Positions 1-5,209 of a stretch of DNA of 5,754 nt are shown here, one piece after another (position 1 is the first letter of the stretch; each line of letters starts with the position of its first letter). Source of the DNA: Clostridiaceae bacterium (GTDB lineage: Bacteria; Bacillota; Clostridia; Saccharofermentanales; Fastidiosipilaceae); assembly GCA_012514965.1 (NCBI GenBank), contig JAAYZH010000309.1:1-5754 (forward strand), in the 5' to 3' direction. The position numbers were made by a program, and so were the translations under genes. The notes under the pieces are model-generated. The model was given only the letters and a program-made list of their open reading frames with translations, was not told where the DNA came from and searched no databases.

Positions 1-162
1 AAAATAGGATAAGACAGTTTCCACCCGGGTCTGCTGAAGCATGATCTCGGAAATCCAGACACGGTAAGGTGTGCGCTCCTGCCGCCACGGGAGATCGCGG
101 CGAGCGAGGCGAAACCAGCTTAGAAGCTTGTCGTTGAGGCGAAAAACTACTTCTTTATCCAT
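1..162 (-). CDS. mutY: A/G-specific adenine glycosylase MutY, N-terminal part (cut by window edge)
   Basis: The reverse strand from an ATG at 162 down to base 1 encodes 54 residues without a stop. They match the start of MutY, the base-excision repair enzyme that removes adenine mispaired with 8-oxoguanine. Visible hallmarks are the early LPW (residues 24-26), TPYRVW (31-36) and the helix [10 protein letters not shown] (38-47). Glu39 lies where E. coli MutY has its catalytic Glu37, and MLQQT is the family signature that opens the helix-hairpin-helix glycosylase fold. The catalytic Asp, the iron-sulfur cluster cysteines and the C-terminal 8-oxoG recognition domain lie outside the window. No good Shine-Dalgarno precedes the ATG. 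A TTG lies in frame seven codons upstream but has no better ribosome site. The gene is divergent from the radical SAM gene and probably unrelated to it in function. The identification is confident; the exact start is less so. Confidence 0.93.
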   Translation of the reverse strand, partial: MDKEVVFRLNDKLLSWFRLARRDLPWRQERTPYRVWISEIMLQQTRVETVLSYF

Positions 163-169
163 AGCGCTT

Positions 170-175
170 ATTATA
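170..175 (-). promoter_or_regulatory. mutY: Candidate -10 box for mutY
   Basis: Read on the minus strand this is a perfect TATAAT ending only seven bases before the mutY ATG. No TTGACA-like -35 is visible 15-18 bases upstream, and there is no TGn extension. If used, transcription would begin at or within a few bases of the ATG, giving a leaderless or nearly leaderless message. This fits the lack of a ribosome site but is only a sequence match. Confidence 0.3.
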
Positions 176-228
176 CCCAAGCCTGCCGTCTTGTGATATT
201 GTGGAACACATAATTGGGGGGATAAAGA

Positions 229-1353
229 ATGGATCAATCCACTATTCAGCGCCACATGCTGATCAAGCCCGCATCGAGTCTGTGCAACCTCCGCTGCCGT
301 TATTGCTTCTACGCAGACGTGGCAGCGAACCGCGAGGTGCCGTCCTACGGTATGATGAGCCTCGAGACAGCTGAGAACCTGGTGCGGAAGGCTTTGGCAG
401 ACTCGGTTGGCAGCGCTACCTTTGCATTTCAGGGCGGCGAGCCGACGCTGCGGGGACTGGACTTCTTCCGTGACTTCGTCGCATTCGTGCGAAAGTACAA
501 TGTCAAAGACATCCCAATCGCCTACGCTCTGCAGACAAACGGCTTCACGATCGATGATGAGTGGGCAGCGTTTTTTGCCGAGAATAAATTTCTGCTGGGT
601 GTTTCTCTGGATGGTACTGTGCGCAGCCATAATCGCAACCGAATTGACGCGAATAAAGAAGGAACCTTCAAGACTGTCTGGAGTCACTTGCAAATTCTTC
701 AGACACATGGGGTGGAATTCAATATTCTTACCGTAGTTTCCGCAGATGTAGCTAGAGCGATTGACAAAATCTATCCATTTTATATGGAAAAAGGTCTTTA
801 TTATCAACAATACATTCCCTGCCTGGATCCTCTGGGTGAAGAACGTGGTCAATATGATTATTCACTTACGCCTGAACTCTATGGGGACTTCTTGATCAAG
901 CTGTTTGATATGTGGGCAGCGGACATCAAGAGAGGACAGTTTGTTTACAACCGCTTCTTTGAGAATCTCGTGGGTATGCTCAAGGGCTACCCGCCTGAAA
1001 GCTGCGGTATGGTCGGGACATGCCAGCCTCAGCTGGTGTTAGAGGCCGATGGCAGTGTTTACCCTTGTGATTTTTATGTGCTTGATGAGCTGAAACTCGG
1101 CAATATCAACGAAGATGACTTCGCGGATTTCGAGCGCCGCCGCAATGAAATCGGTTTTATCGAGCAATCTGCAGCTCCGGATCCTGAGTGTCTTCAATGT
1201 CCCTACGCGTTCCTCTGCCGGGGCGGCTGTCGACGCGACCGCGAACCGCAGCAAGATGAACACATGTCTCTGAACTATTTCTGCCCGGCCTTTAAGAGAT
1301 TCTACGCGCACGCTTTACCGGTGCTCCGGGAAATTGCCAGCCGAATCGCTTAG
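229..1353 (+). CDS. Anaerobic sulfatase-maturating enzyme, radical SAM/SPASM
   Basis: This 374-residue protein looks like an anaerobic sulfatase maturase (anSME). That enzyme oxidises the active-site Cys or Ser of sulfatases to formylglycine in the cytoplasm, using S-adenosylmethionine and three [4Fe-4S] clusters. The radical SAM motif is C19-x3-C23-x2-C26 ([10 protein letters not shown]), followed by GGEP (69-72) for SAM binding and QTNG (102-105). The SPASM region has cysteines at 259, 265, 280, 321, 324, 330, 334 and 352. As I recall the Clostridium perfringens enzyme, all eleven cluster cysteines fall at a constant offset of four residues, and its proposed catalytic Asp277 corresponds to D281 here. 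Length is normal for the family. The ATG is preceded by a run of six G (216-221) at seven bases, an unusual but usable ribosome site. The exporter gene follows after 51 bases, probably co-transcribed. No sulfatase is in the window. A peptide-modifying SPASM enzyme is the main alternative, but the cysteine spacing favours anSME. Confidence 0.88.
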   Translation: MDQSTIQRHMLIKPASSLCNLRCRYCFYADVAANREVPSYGMMSLETAENLVRKALADSVGSATFAFQGGEPTLRGLDFFRDFVAFVRKYNVKDIPIAYALQTNGFTIDDEWAAFFAENKFLLGVSLDGTVRSHNRNRIDANKEGTFKTVWSHLQILQTHGVEFNILTVVSADVARAIDKIYPFYMEKGLYYQQYIPCLDPLGEERGQYDYSLTPELYGDFLIKLFDMWAADIKRGQFVYNRFFENLVGMLKGYPPESCGMVGTCQPQLVLEADGSVYPCDFYVLDELKLGNINEDDFADFERRRNEIGFIEQSAAPDPECLQCPYAFLCRGGCRRDREPQQDEHMSLNYFCPAFKRFYAHALPVLREIASRIA

Positions 1354-1404
1354 CTCAGAAGTGTCAGTAGCAAGAATTCAATTTTTGGGTGAGGGCAGGT
1401 TGAT

Positions 1405-2205
1405 ATGTTTATTATTTTTTTTATCATTAGTTTTATTGCATCAGTCATTGGGGTTATCTCTGGCCTGGGCGGTGGAATCATCATCAAGCCGGTCTTAGAT
1501 ATGTCGGGCCTGGCAGTGGTTTCAGTTGCCAGTTTCATGTCAGGCTGTACAGTTTTGTCCATGACTACGATGAACCTGGCGCGCAGCTTGTCCCGGCCAA
1601 AGGATATGCTGATCGATCGCACCCGCAGTCCATTTTTGGCCATAGGTGCCTTGGGCGGCGGTTACCTTGGCAACCTGATTTTTGACTCGCTGATGACTGC
1701 GGTCGGTGTTGCGAACCAGAATATCGTTGGAGCCATACAAGCAGGAATTCTCTTATTAATCACGGTGAGCGTAATGATTTACATGGCGCACAAGGCCAAC
1801 ATCAAAACCCGCGATGTAAAAAATATCTTTGCGGCTTTACTGATAGGCCTGGTTTTAGGCATTTTGTCCGCCTTCCTCGGCATAGGCGGAGGACCAATGA
1901 ATCTTGTGGTACTATACTATTTCTTCAGCATGAATTCGAAAGAGGCAGCGCAAAACTCTCTATTTATTATCTTTTTCTCTCAACTGATGTCGCTGAGCCA
2001 GACTCTCCTGACCGGAAGCGTACCTCTGGGACTGGATCTCACCAATTTGACCGTCATGATTGTCGGCGGTATCAGCGGCGCCCTGCTCGGCGGCTATTTC
2101 AACAAAAAGCTGGATGAAAAGAAGGTGGACCAGCTGCTGATGGCAGTGTTTACACTGATTGCCATAATTAACGTGTATAATTTTGTAAAGTTTATTCTCT
2201 TCTGA
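1405..2205 (+). CDS. TSUP (TauE/SafE) family membrane exporter
   Basis: This is a 266-residue, very hydrophobic protein with about seven to eight predicted membrane segments. It belongs to the TSUP family (TauE/SafE, DUF81), whose members move sulfite, sulfoacetate, sulfate-related or other organic anions across the cytoplasmic membrane. The family's internal duplication is visible: SGLGGG (19-24) at the end of the first helix is echoed by GIGGGP (159-164) in the second half. A cytoplasmic linker between the halves (about 129-140, AHKANIKTRDVK) is positively charged. The protein ends in a hydrophobic helix. GAGGG at 1390-1394, about ten bases before the ATG, can serve as the ribosome site. 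The position just behind a sulfatase maturase suggests a sulfur oxyanion substrate, but substrate cannot be read from sequence in this family. No clear terminator follows: a 5-base inverted repeat (AGCCT/AGGCT, 2205-2224) lacks a T-run. Confidence 0.88.
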   Translation: MFIIFFIISFIASVIGVISGLGGGIIIKPVLDMSGLAVVSVASFMSGCTVLSMTTMNLARSLSRPKDMLIDRTRSPFLAIGALGGGYLGNLIFDSLMTAVGVANQNIVGAIQAGILLLITVSVMIYMAHKANIKTRDVKNIFAALLIGLVLGILSAFLGIGGGPMNLVVLYYFFSMNSKEAAQNSLFIIFFSQLMSLSQTLLTGSVPLGLDLTNLTVMIVGGISGALLGGYFNKKLDEKKVDQLLMAVFTLIAIINVYNFVKFILF

Positions 2206-2307
2206 GCCTTGAATCTGCTAGGCTAGATGGATGTATTGTCCGGCAAACTCCTAGCGACTGCAAAGAAAGTTACGGATAGCATACGACAAGATCTCAAGAA
2301 GAAATAC

Positions 2308-2336
2308 TTGACAAGCGTACGCGTCTTTGCGATAAT
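2308..2336 (+). promoter_or_regulatory. Sigma-A-type promoter of the infC operon
   Basis: A perfect -35 box TTGACA (2308-2313) is followed by a 17-base spacer and GATAAT (2331-2336), five of six matches to the -10 consensus. Initiation is expected at about 2342-2344, giving a leader of roughly 150 nt before infC. The spacer contains the 8-base palindrome GCGTACGC (2315-2322). Placement upstream of a translation-factor/ribosomal-protein operon fits a strong constitutive promoter with control exerted in the leader. Confidence 0.8.
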
Positions 2337-2342
2337 CTTCGA

Positions 2343-2474
2343 GACATTCAAGCAGGAACTCCGTTCTTCACCTCGAGTCAGCAAACGAAGAGGTTGATAT
2401 TGATTATAAAGTGCGATGTCTCGCCTTTCTTCAGTAGCGGATTCTTGGAAGTCCGTTATTTTTATTTACCGACA
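2343..2474 (+). promoter_or_regulatory. infC leader with terminator/antiterminator switch, likely L20-type
   Basis: The leader can fold in two exclusive ways. In one, AGGAAC (2354-2359) pairs with GTTCTT (2363-2368) around a TCC loop, and the downstream terminator 2436-2457 forms. In the other, bases 2353-2365 pair with 2436-2447, the left arm of the terminator, in about 12 pairs with one bulged C (2359). This breaks the terminator. TCCGTT occurs both at 2360-2365 and in the terminator's right arm at 2452-2457, the classic sign of an attenuator. Other pairings seen are ACCTC (2370-2374) with GAGGT (2390-2394), and GAGACAT (2341-2347) with ATGTCTC (2416-2422), partly dependent on the start site. 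In Bacillus subtilis, L20 represses infC-rpmI-rplT through transcription attenuation in the leader. By position and architecture this is probably the equivalent, but I could not confirm the conserved L20-binding fold. Confidence 0.62.
2436..2467 (+). terminator. Leader attenuator (intrinsic terminator) before infC
   Basis: Bases 2436-2443 pair with 2450-2457 (AGCGGATT with AGTCCGTT, eight pairs including two G-U) around a six-base loop. ATTTTTATTT follows at 2458-2467. It lies downstream of the promoter and eight bases before the infC Shine-Dalgarno, so it can only act as a conditional terminator of the infC operon. Confidence 0.72.
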
Positions 2475-2493
2475 GAGGAGGAATTGAGCCATA
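2475..2493 (+). promoter_or_regulatory. infC: infC Shine-Dalgarno and ATA initiation codon
   Basis: GAGGAGG (2475-2481) is nearly ideal for the 16S rRNA tail and stands nine bases before an in-frame ATA (2491-2493). The frame is closed upstream by TGA at 2485-2487, leaving ATA as the only codon placed for this site. The first in-frame ATG (2524) has no purine-rich site before it. IF3 genes are known to use rare starts such as ATT, letting IF3 repress its own translation by rejecting non-canonical initiation codons. Confidence 0.72.
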
Positions 2494-3024
2494 GCTGCTA
2501 ATAAGAAAAGTCCAGCAAACCCCATGAACGAGGAGATACGTTTCCCACAGATTCGTTTGATTAATGAAGAAGGAAACATGGTAGGCGTTGTCTCGCGAGA
2601 TCAAGCATTGTCCATGGCAGAAAGCGCCGGTATGGACCTGGTTCTGATCAGCGCGAATCCGGATAACCCGGTTTGCCGAATCATGGATTACGGCAAGTTT
2701 CAATATGAACAGGCCAAACGCGATAAGGAAGCCCGTAAGAGTCAGAAGATCATCGAGGTCAAGGAAGTCGGTCTTAAGCTGACTACGGATGTCCATGATT
2801 TTGACGTGAAGGTCCGCAGTGCTTTGCGTTTCCTTGAAGACGGCGACCGAGTCAAGGTAAACATTCGCTTCCGCGGACGTGAAATGACGCATACGAATCA
2901 AGGTTATGATGTCATGCAACGTTTTGCAGAAGCTTGCGGAGAGTTTGGTGAACTGGACAAGGCCCCACGTATGGAAGGCCGCAATATGGTCATGTACCTA
3001 ATGCCGCGTAAGGATAAGAAATAG
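2491..3024 (+). CDS. infC: Translation initiation factor IF-3, with ATA start
   Basis: IF3 binds the 30S subunit, prevents premature joining of 50S and proofreads start codons and initiator tRNA. From the ATA start the protein is 177 residues, normal for the family; from the internal ATG at 2524 it would be 166 and lack a ribosome site. The N-terminal domain begins at NEEIR (13-17) after a short lysine-bearing tail. The IF3 signature is RIMDYGKFQYEQAK (63-76), followed by the charged linker helix. The C-terminal domain carries RFRGREM (126-132), the main 30S-contacting motif, and ends in a basic RKDKK tail. It is the first gene of the infC-rpmI-rplT operon, 62 bases before rpmI. Regulation is probably two-layered: transcription attenuation in the leader and self-control of initiation through the rare start codon. 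Codon use looks like that of its neighbours. Confidence 0.95.
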   Translation: MAANKKSPANPMNEEIRFPQIRLINEEGNMVGVVSRDQALSMAESAGMDLVLISANPDNPVCRIMDYGKFQYEQAKRDKEARKSQKIIEVKEVGLKLTTDVHDFDVKVRSALRFLEDGDRVKVNIRFRGREMTHTNQGYDVMQRFAEACGEFGELDKAPRMEGRNMVMYLMPRKDKK

Positions 3025-3032
3025 CCCGGAAG

Positions 3033-3048
3033 TCGCATGCATTTGCGA
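3033..3048 (+). other. Small hairpin in the infC-rpmI spacer
   Basis: TCGCA (3033-3037) pairs with TGCGA (3044-3048) around a TGCATT loop, with a possible extra G-U pair outside. No T-run follows, so it is not a terminator. It may protect, process or regulate the message between IF3 and L35; in E. coli L20 acts at an element near this junction. With only five or six pairs it could also be chance. Confidence 0.3.
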
Positions 3049-3086
3049 TAACTTACAAACATAGATGAGTGCAAGAGGAGAGAAAT

Positions 3087-3287
3087 ATGCCTAAACAGAA
3101 GACACATTCCGCAGCATCGAAGAGATTTAAGTTCTCTGCTACCGGTAAGCCGATCCGTACCCGCGGACACAAGAAGCACAAGGCTACCTGCAAGACCACG
3201 AAGCAAAAACGTAATTTGCGTGGATCCGCAGTTGCATCACCGGCTGATACCAAGCGCATTTTAACGTTAATGCCGTACAAGGAATAA
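3087..3287 (+). CDS. rpmI: Large ribosomal subunit protein bL35
   Basis: This is a 66-residue, highly basic protein of the 50S subunit. It shows the bL35 opening MPKQKTHSAASKRFK and the SATGKPIRTRGHKKH core, followed by a lysine/arginine-rich middle and a short acidic end (PYKE). Length is usual for bL35 (about 64-66). The start is the ATG at 3087, because GAGGAG (3075-3080) stands six bases before it and family members begin MPK. An in-frame GTG at 3069 would add six residues, but it lies upstream of the ribosome site. It is the second gene of the infC operon, 19 bases before rplT. Confidence 0.96.
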   Translation: MPKQKTHSAASKRFKFSATGKPIRTRGHKKHKATCKTTKQKRNLRGSAVASPADTKRILTLMPYKE

Positions 3288-3306
3288 GGGGAGTGGAGGA
3301 TAGTAT

Positions 3307-3660
3307 ATGTCAAGAGTAAAGAGAGGCGTCACTGCACGCGCAAGACATAAGAAGATTTTGGGCCTGGCAAAGGGCTATTACGGTCACAAGAGCAAGCTTT
3401 TCAAAGTTGCCAATCAGCAGGTTATGAAGTCGCTTTCTTATGCGTACCGCGATCGTAAGCGCAAGAAGAGAGATTTCCGCAAACTGTGGATTACCCGCAT
3501 CAATGCTGCCTGCCGCATCAATGGTCTGTCCTACAGTCGTTTCATCAACGGCCTGAACAAGGCCGGCGTCCAGCTGGACCGTAAGGTTTTGGCCGACATT
3601 GCAGTCAATGATCCGCAGAGCTTCACCGCTATTGTCGAGACCGCTCGCGCTGCCCTTTAA
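3307..3660 (+). CDS. rplT: Large ribosomal subunit protein bL20
   Basis: This 117-residue basic protein is bL20, an early 50S assembly protein that binds 23S rRNA and, in the species studied, represses its own operon. The long N-terminal basic helix (residues 1-60) contains [15 protein letters not shown] (21-26) and VANQQVMKS. The family signature is K54-x3-R58-x-L60-W61-I-T-R-I-N-x3-R70. The globular RNA-recognition domain covers about 60-117, with [12 protein letters not shown] (72-83) and LADIAVND (95-102). TGGAGG (3294-3299) stands seven bases before the ATG. It is the last gene of the ribosomal part of the operon, closed by the terminator 24 bases downstream. Its binding site is probably the leader upstream of infC. 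Confidence 0.97.
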   Translation: MSRVKRGVTARARHKKILGLAKGYYGHKSKLFKVANQQVMKSLSYAYRDRKRKKRDFRKLWITRINAACRINGLSYSRFINGLNKAGVQLDRKVLADIAVNDPQSFTAIVETARAAL

Positions 3661-3684
3661 GTTGTACTTGAATCATCACCTGAC

Positions 3685-3713
3685 GCCTCGCTCTCGTTAG
3701 CGAGGCTATTTTT
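3685..3713 (+). terminator. Intrinsic terminator after rplT
   Basis: A perfect 8-pair GC-rich stem (GCCTCGCT with AGCGAGGC) closes a CTCGTT loop and is followed at once by TATTTTT. It ends the infC-rpmI-rplT operon. The ribosome site of the next gene begins only five bases later, so some read-through is likely needed to express that gene. Confidence 0.92.
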
Positions 3714-3727
3714 CATTAAGGAGATTT

Positions 3728-4528
3728 ATGTCTGAATTTGTAAGCAGCCGCAGGAACCAATGGGTCAAGCAACTCCTGGACGCTCAGCGCGGCAAAGGAG
3801 ATTGGGCTGAGTTCTGTTTCCCGGAAGGTGTGAAGCTTTGTGAGGAAGCACGCAGAGCGGACCTCAAGATCGAGGCAGTGTTTAGCGCGGTCTCGCTGGG
3901 CTGGGACGTTCCCGAGCAGTACGGAGATGAATCAACAAAGCGGTTTGTCTTGTCGGCAGAATTGTTCAGTCAGATCAGCGCGACGAAGTCTCCTCAAGGA
4001 CTCTTGCTGGTGTGCGCAAAGCCCCAATGGGGTGAAATGTCTGACCTGATCTTGACATCGCGAAGGGAGAGCAGGGATCATTTATCGATCCTTGTGCTGG
4101 AATCTGTGCAGGATCCGGGGAATGTTGGCACTATGCTGCGAAGCGCCTACGCCTTGGGCTTTGATGCGTGTGTCCTTTGCGGTACTTCTGCTGATCCCTA
4201 CCAGAGCAAGGCCCTTCGTGCGGCAATGGGCGCAGCCTTCCATCTGCCCTTGTACGTACAAAAAGAAAGTTCTAAAATTATAGAATGGTGTCAGAGTCAG
4301 GGAATCAGTGTTGTAGCTGCAGCGCTGAACGGGGTTTCGCTTCCGGACTATAAGCGCGATGTGAGAGCCAGTCTGTGGATAGGCAACGAAGGCAGGGGGC
4401 TTTCGGCTGAAGTCCTGGAACAAGCAACGACACGTTTGACCATTCCCATGCCGGGCGGCGCCGAATCCTTGAACGCTGCATCTGCGGCGGCGATCTTGAT
4501 GTATCGTCTGCAGGAAGAAGTTTTGTAG
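3728..4528 (+). CDS. TrmH/SpoU-family RNA 2'-O-ribose methyltransferase
   Basis: This 266-residue SPOUT-class enzyme would methylate a ribose 2'-OH in rRNA or tRNA using S-adenosylmethionine. Residues 1 to about 105 form the SpoU substrate-binding domain and end in the family SPQG motif (88-91). Residues about 118-266 form the knotted catalytic domain. Motif 1 is QDPGNVGTMLRSA (128-140), with Asn132 and catalytic Arg138. Motif 2 is IGNEGRGL (218-225). Motif 3 is IPMPGGAESLNAASA (239-253), which builds the trefoil-knot cofactor site. All key residues are present, so it should be active. AAGGAG (3718-3723) stands four bases before the ATG. It follows rplT across a terminator, a neighbourhood common in Bacillota, and precedes the TrkA pair by 48 bases. 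It resembles RlmB/YsgA-type proteins; the target nucleotide cannot be read from sequence, so no symbol is given. Confidence 0.92.
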   Translation: MSEFVSSRRNQWVKQLLDAQRGKGDWAEFCFPEGVKLCEEARRADLKIEAVFSAVSLGWDVPEQYGDESTKRFVLSAELFSQISATKSPQGLLLVCAKPQWGEMSDLILTSRRESRDHLSILVLESVQDPGNVGTMLRSAYALGFDACVLCGTSADPYQSKALRAAMGAAFHLPLYVQKESSKIIEWCQSQGISVVAAALNGVSLPDYKRDVRASLWIGNEGRGLSAEVLEQATTRLTIPMPGGAESLNAASAAAILMYRLQEEVL

Positions 4529-4576
4529 AAGAATTTGGCAGGACGTAAGCGGCCGGATTCCGAGAGGGAATATTCT

Positions 4577-5194
4577 ATGGAAATCATGATCATTGGCTCC
4601 GGCCGAGTCGGCACGAATCTAGCCGAGGTGTTGATTGAAACGGGGGAAGACCTGATTATTCTGGATCATAATCCTGATAACTTGCTCAATGTGGCGCACT
4701 TGAATTGCACCAAGGTCCAGGGGATGCCTCTGGAGACTTCTGTTCTCGAGAAAGCGGGCATCGGCAACGTCGACGCGGTGTTATGTGTATCAGATAACGA
4801 AAACATGAATGTCATGGTAGGCCAAATCGCGGCGAAGCTCTATAACGTCCCTAAGGTTGTTGTGCGAATATTCAATCCTGAGAATGAAACGGTTTATCAG
4901 GCGCTCGGTTTGCAGACGATCTGTTCAACTTCAATGACCATGGAGCGGGCTCTCTCGGTTCTAGGCTTTTCACAGTCAGCAGATCTGACTTCTGTACTCG
5001 GCTATCCTGTTCGCTATGATTTACGTGAAGTAACGGATTCATGGACAGGCGCTACCGTAGCTGAAGTGGAACGTAAGCTAAAAGTGCATGTTTTGGCCGT
5101 AGCCAGTGACGATAATCTCCAGCTCGTGTCGCGTGACTTTGTTTTTTCTGAGGGTCAACACGTGATCCTGGTTTCCTTGCCGGATGAGAACTAG
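4577..5194 (+). CDS. trkA: TrkA-type potassium uptake regulatory protein (first RCK)
   Basis: This 205-residue cytoplasmic RCK protein would form part of the nucleotide-gated ring under a TrkH/KtrB potassium channel subunit. The Rossmann TrkA-N domain covers about 1-130. It has an intact GSGRVG (7-12) and Asp30 at the end of the second strand, the NAD(H)/ribose-binding features. The TrkA-C (RCK-C) domain covers about 140-203. At the loop after the third strand, where the family usually reads GDGT or GDAT, this protein has GMPLE (49-53), so the usual acidic residue is missing. ATG 4577 is chosen because GAGAGGGA (4562-4569) precedes it and MEIMIIGSG is the natural start of the fold. A TTG at 4535 would add 14 residues unlike the family and lacks a ribosome site. 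The second TrkA gene begins 15 bases after the stop, indicating co-translation. Confidence 0.9.
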   Translation: MEIMIIGSGRVGTNLAEVLIETGEDLIILDHNPDNLLNVAHLNCTKVQGMPLETSVLEKAGIGNVDAVLCVSDNENMNVMVGQIAAKLYNVPKVVVRIFNPENETVYQALGLQTICSTSMTMERALSVLGFSQSADLTSVLGYPVRYDLREVTDSWTGATVAEVERKLKVHVLAVASDDNLQLVSRDFVFSEGQHVILVSLPDEN

Positions 5195-5209
5195 AGAGAG
5201 GACTGCATT

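Noticed and set aside
197..214. TGTG-GAA-CACA dyad and CATAAT as operator and -10 for the maturase gene
   Set aside because: The arms are only four bases, and no -35 box lies at 15-18 bases from CATAAT. The match is too weak to call.
407..736. A 109-codon plus-strand frame inside the maturase gene
   Set aside because: It is an out-of-frame shadow of a gene with a full set of catalytic cysteines.
2205..2224. AGCCT/AGGCT inverted repeat after the exporter gene as a terminator
   Set aside because: The stem is only five pairs with a ten-base loop, and no T-run follows.
2227..2397. A 56-codon plus-strand reading frame from ATG 2227
   Set aside because: It has no convincing ribosome site, resembles no family I know, uses several CGA codons, and runs straight through the infC -35/-10 boxes and into the leader. 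It is better explained as chance.
2431..2919. A 162-codon minus-strand open frame
   Set aside because: It is antisense to infC and its attenuator. IF3 is certain on the plus strand, and the antisense product resembles nothing.
4082..4423. A 113-codon minus-strand open frame
   Set aside because: It is antisense to the catalytic domain of the methyltransferase, whose SPOUT motifs are intact on the plus strand.
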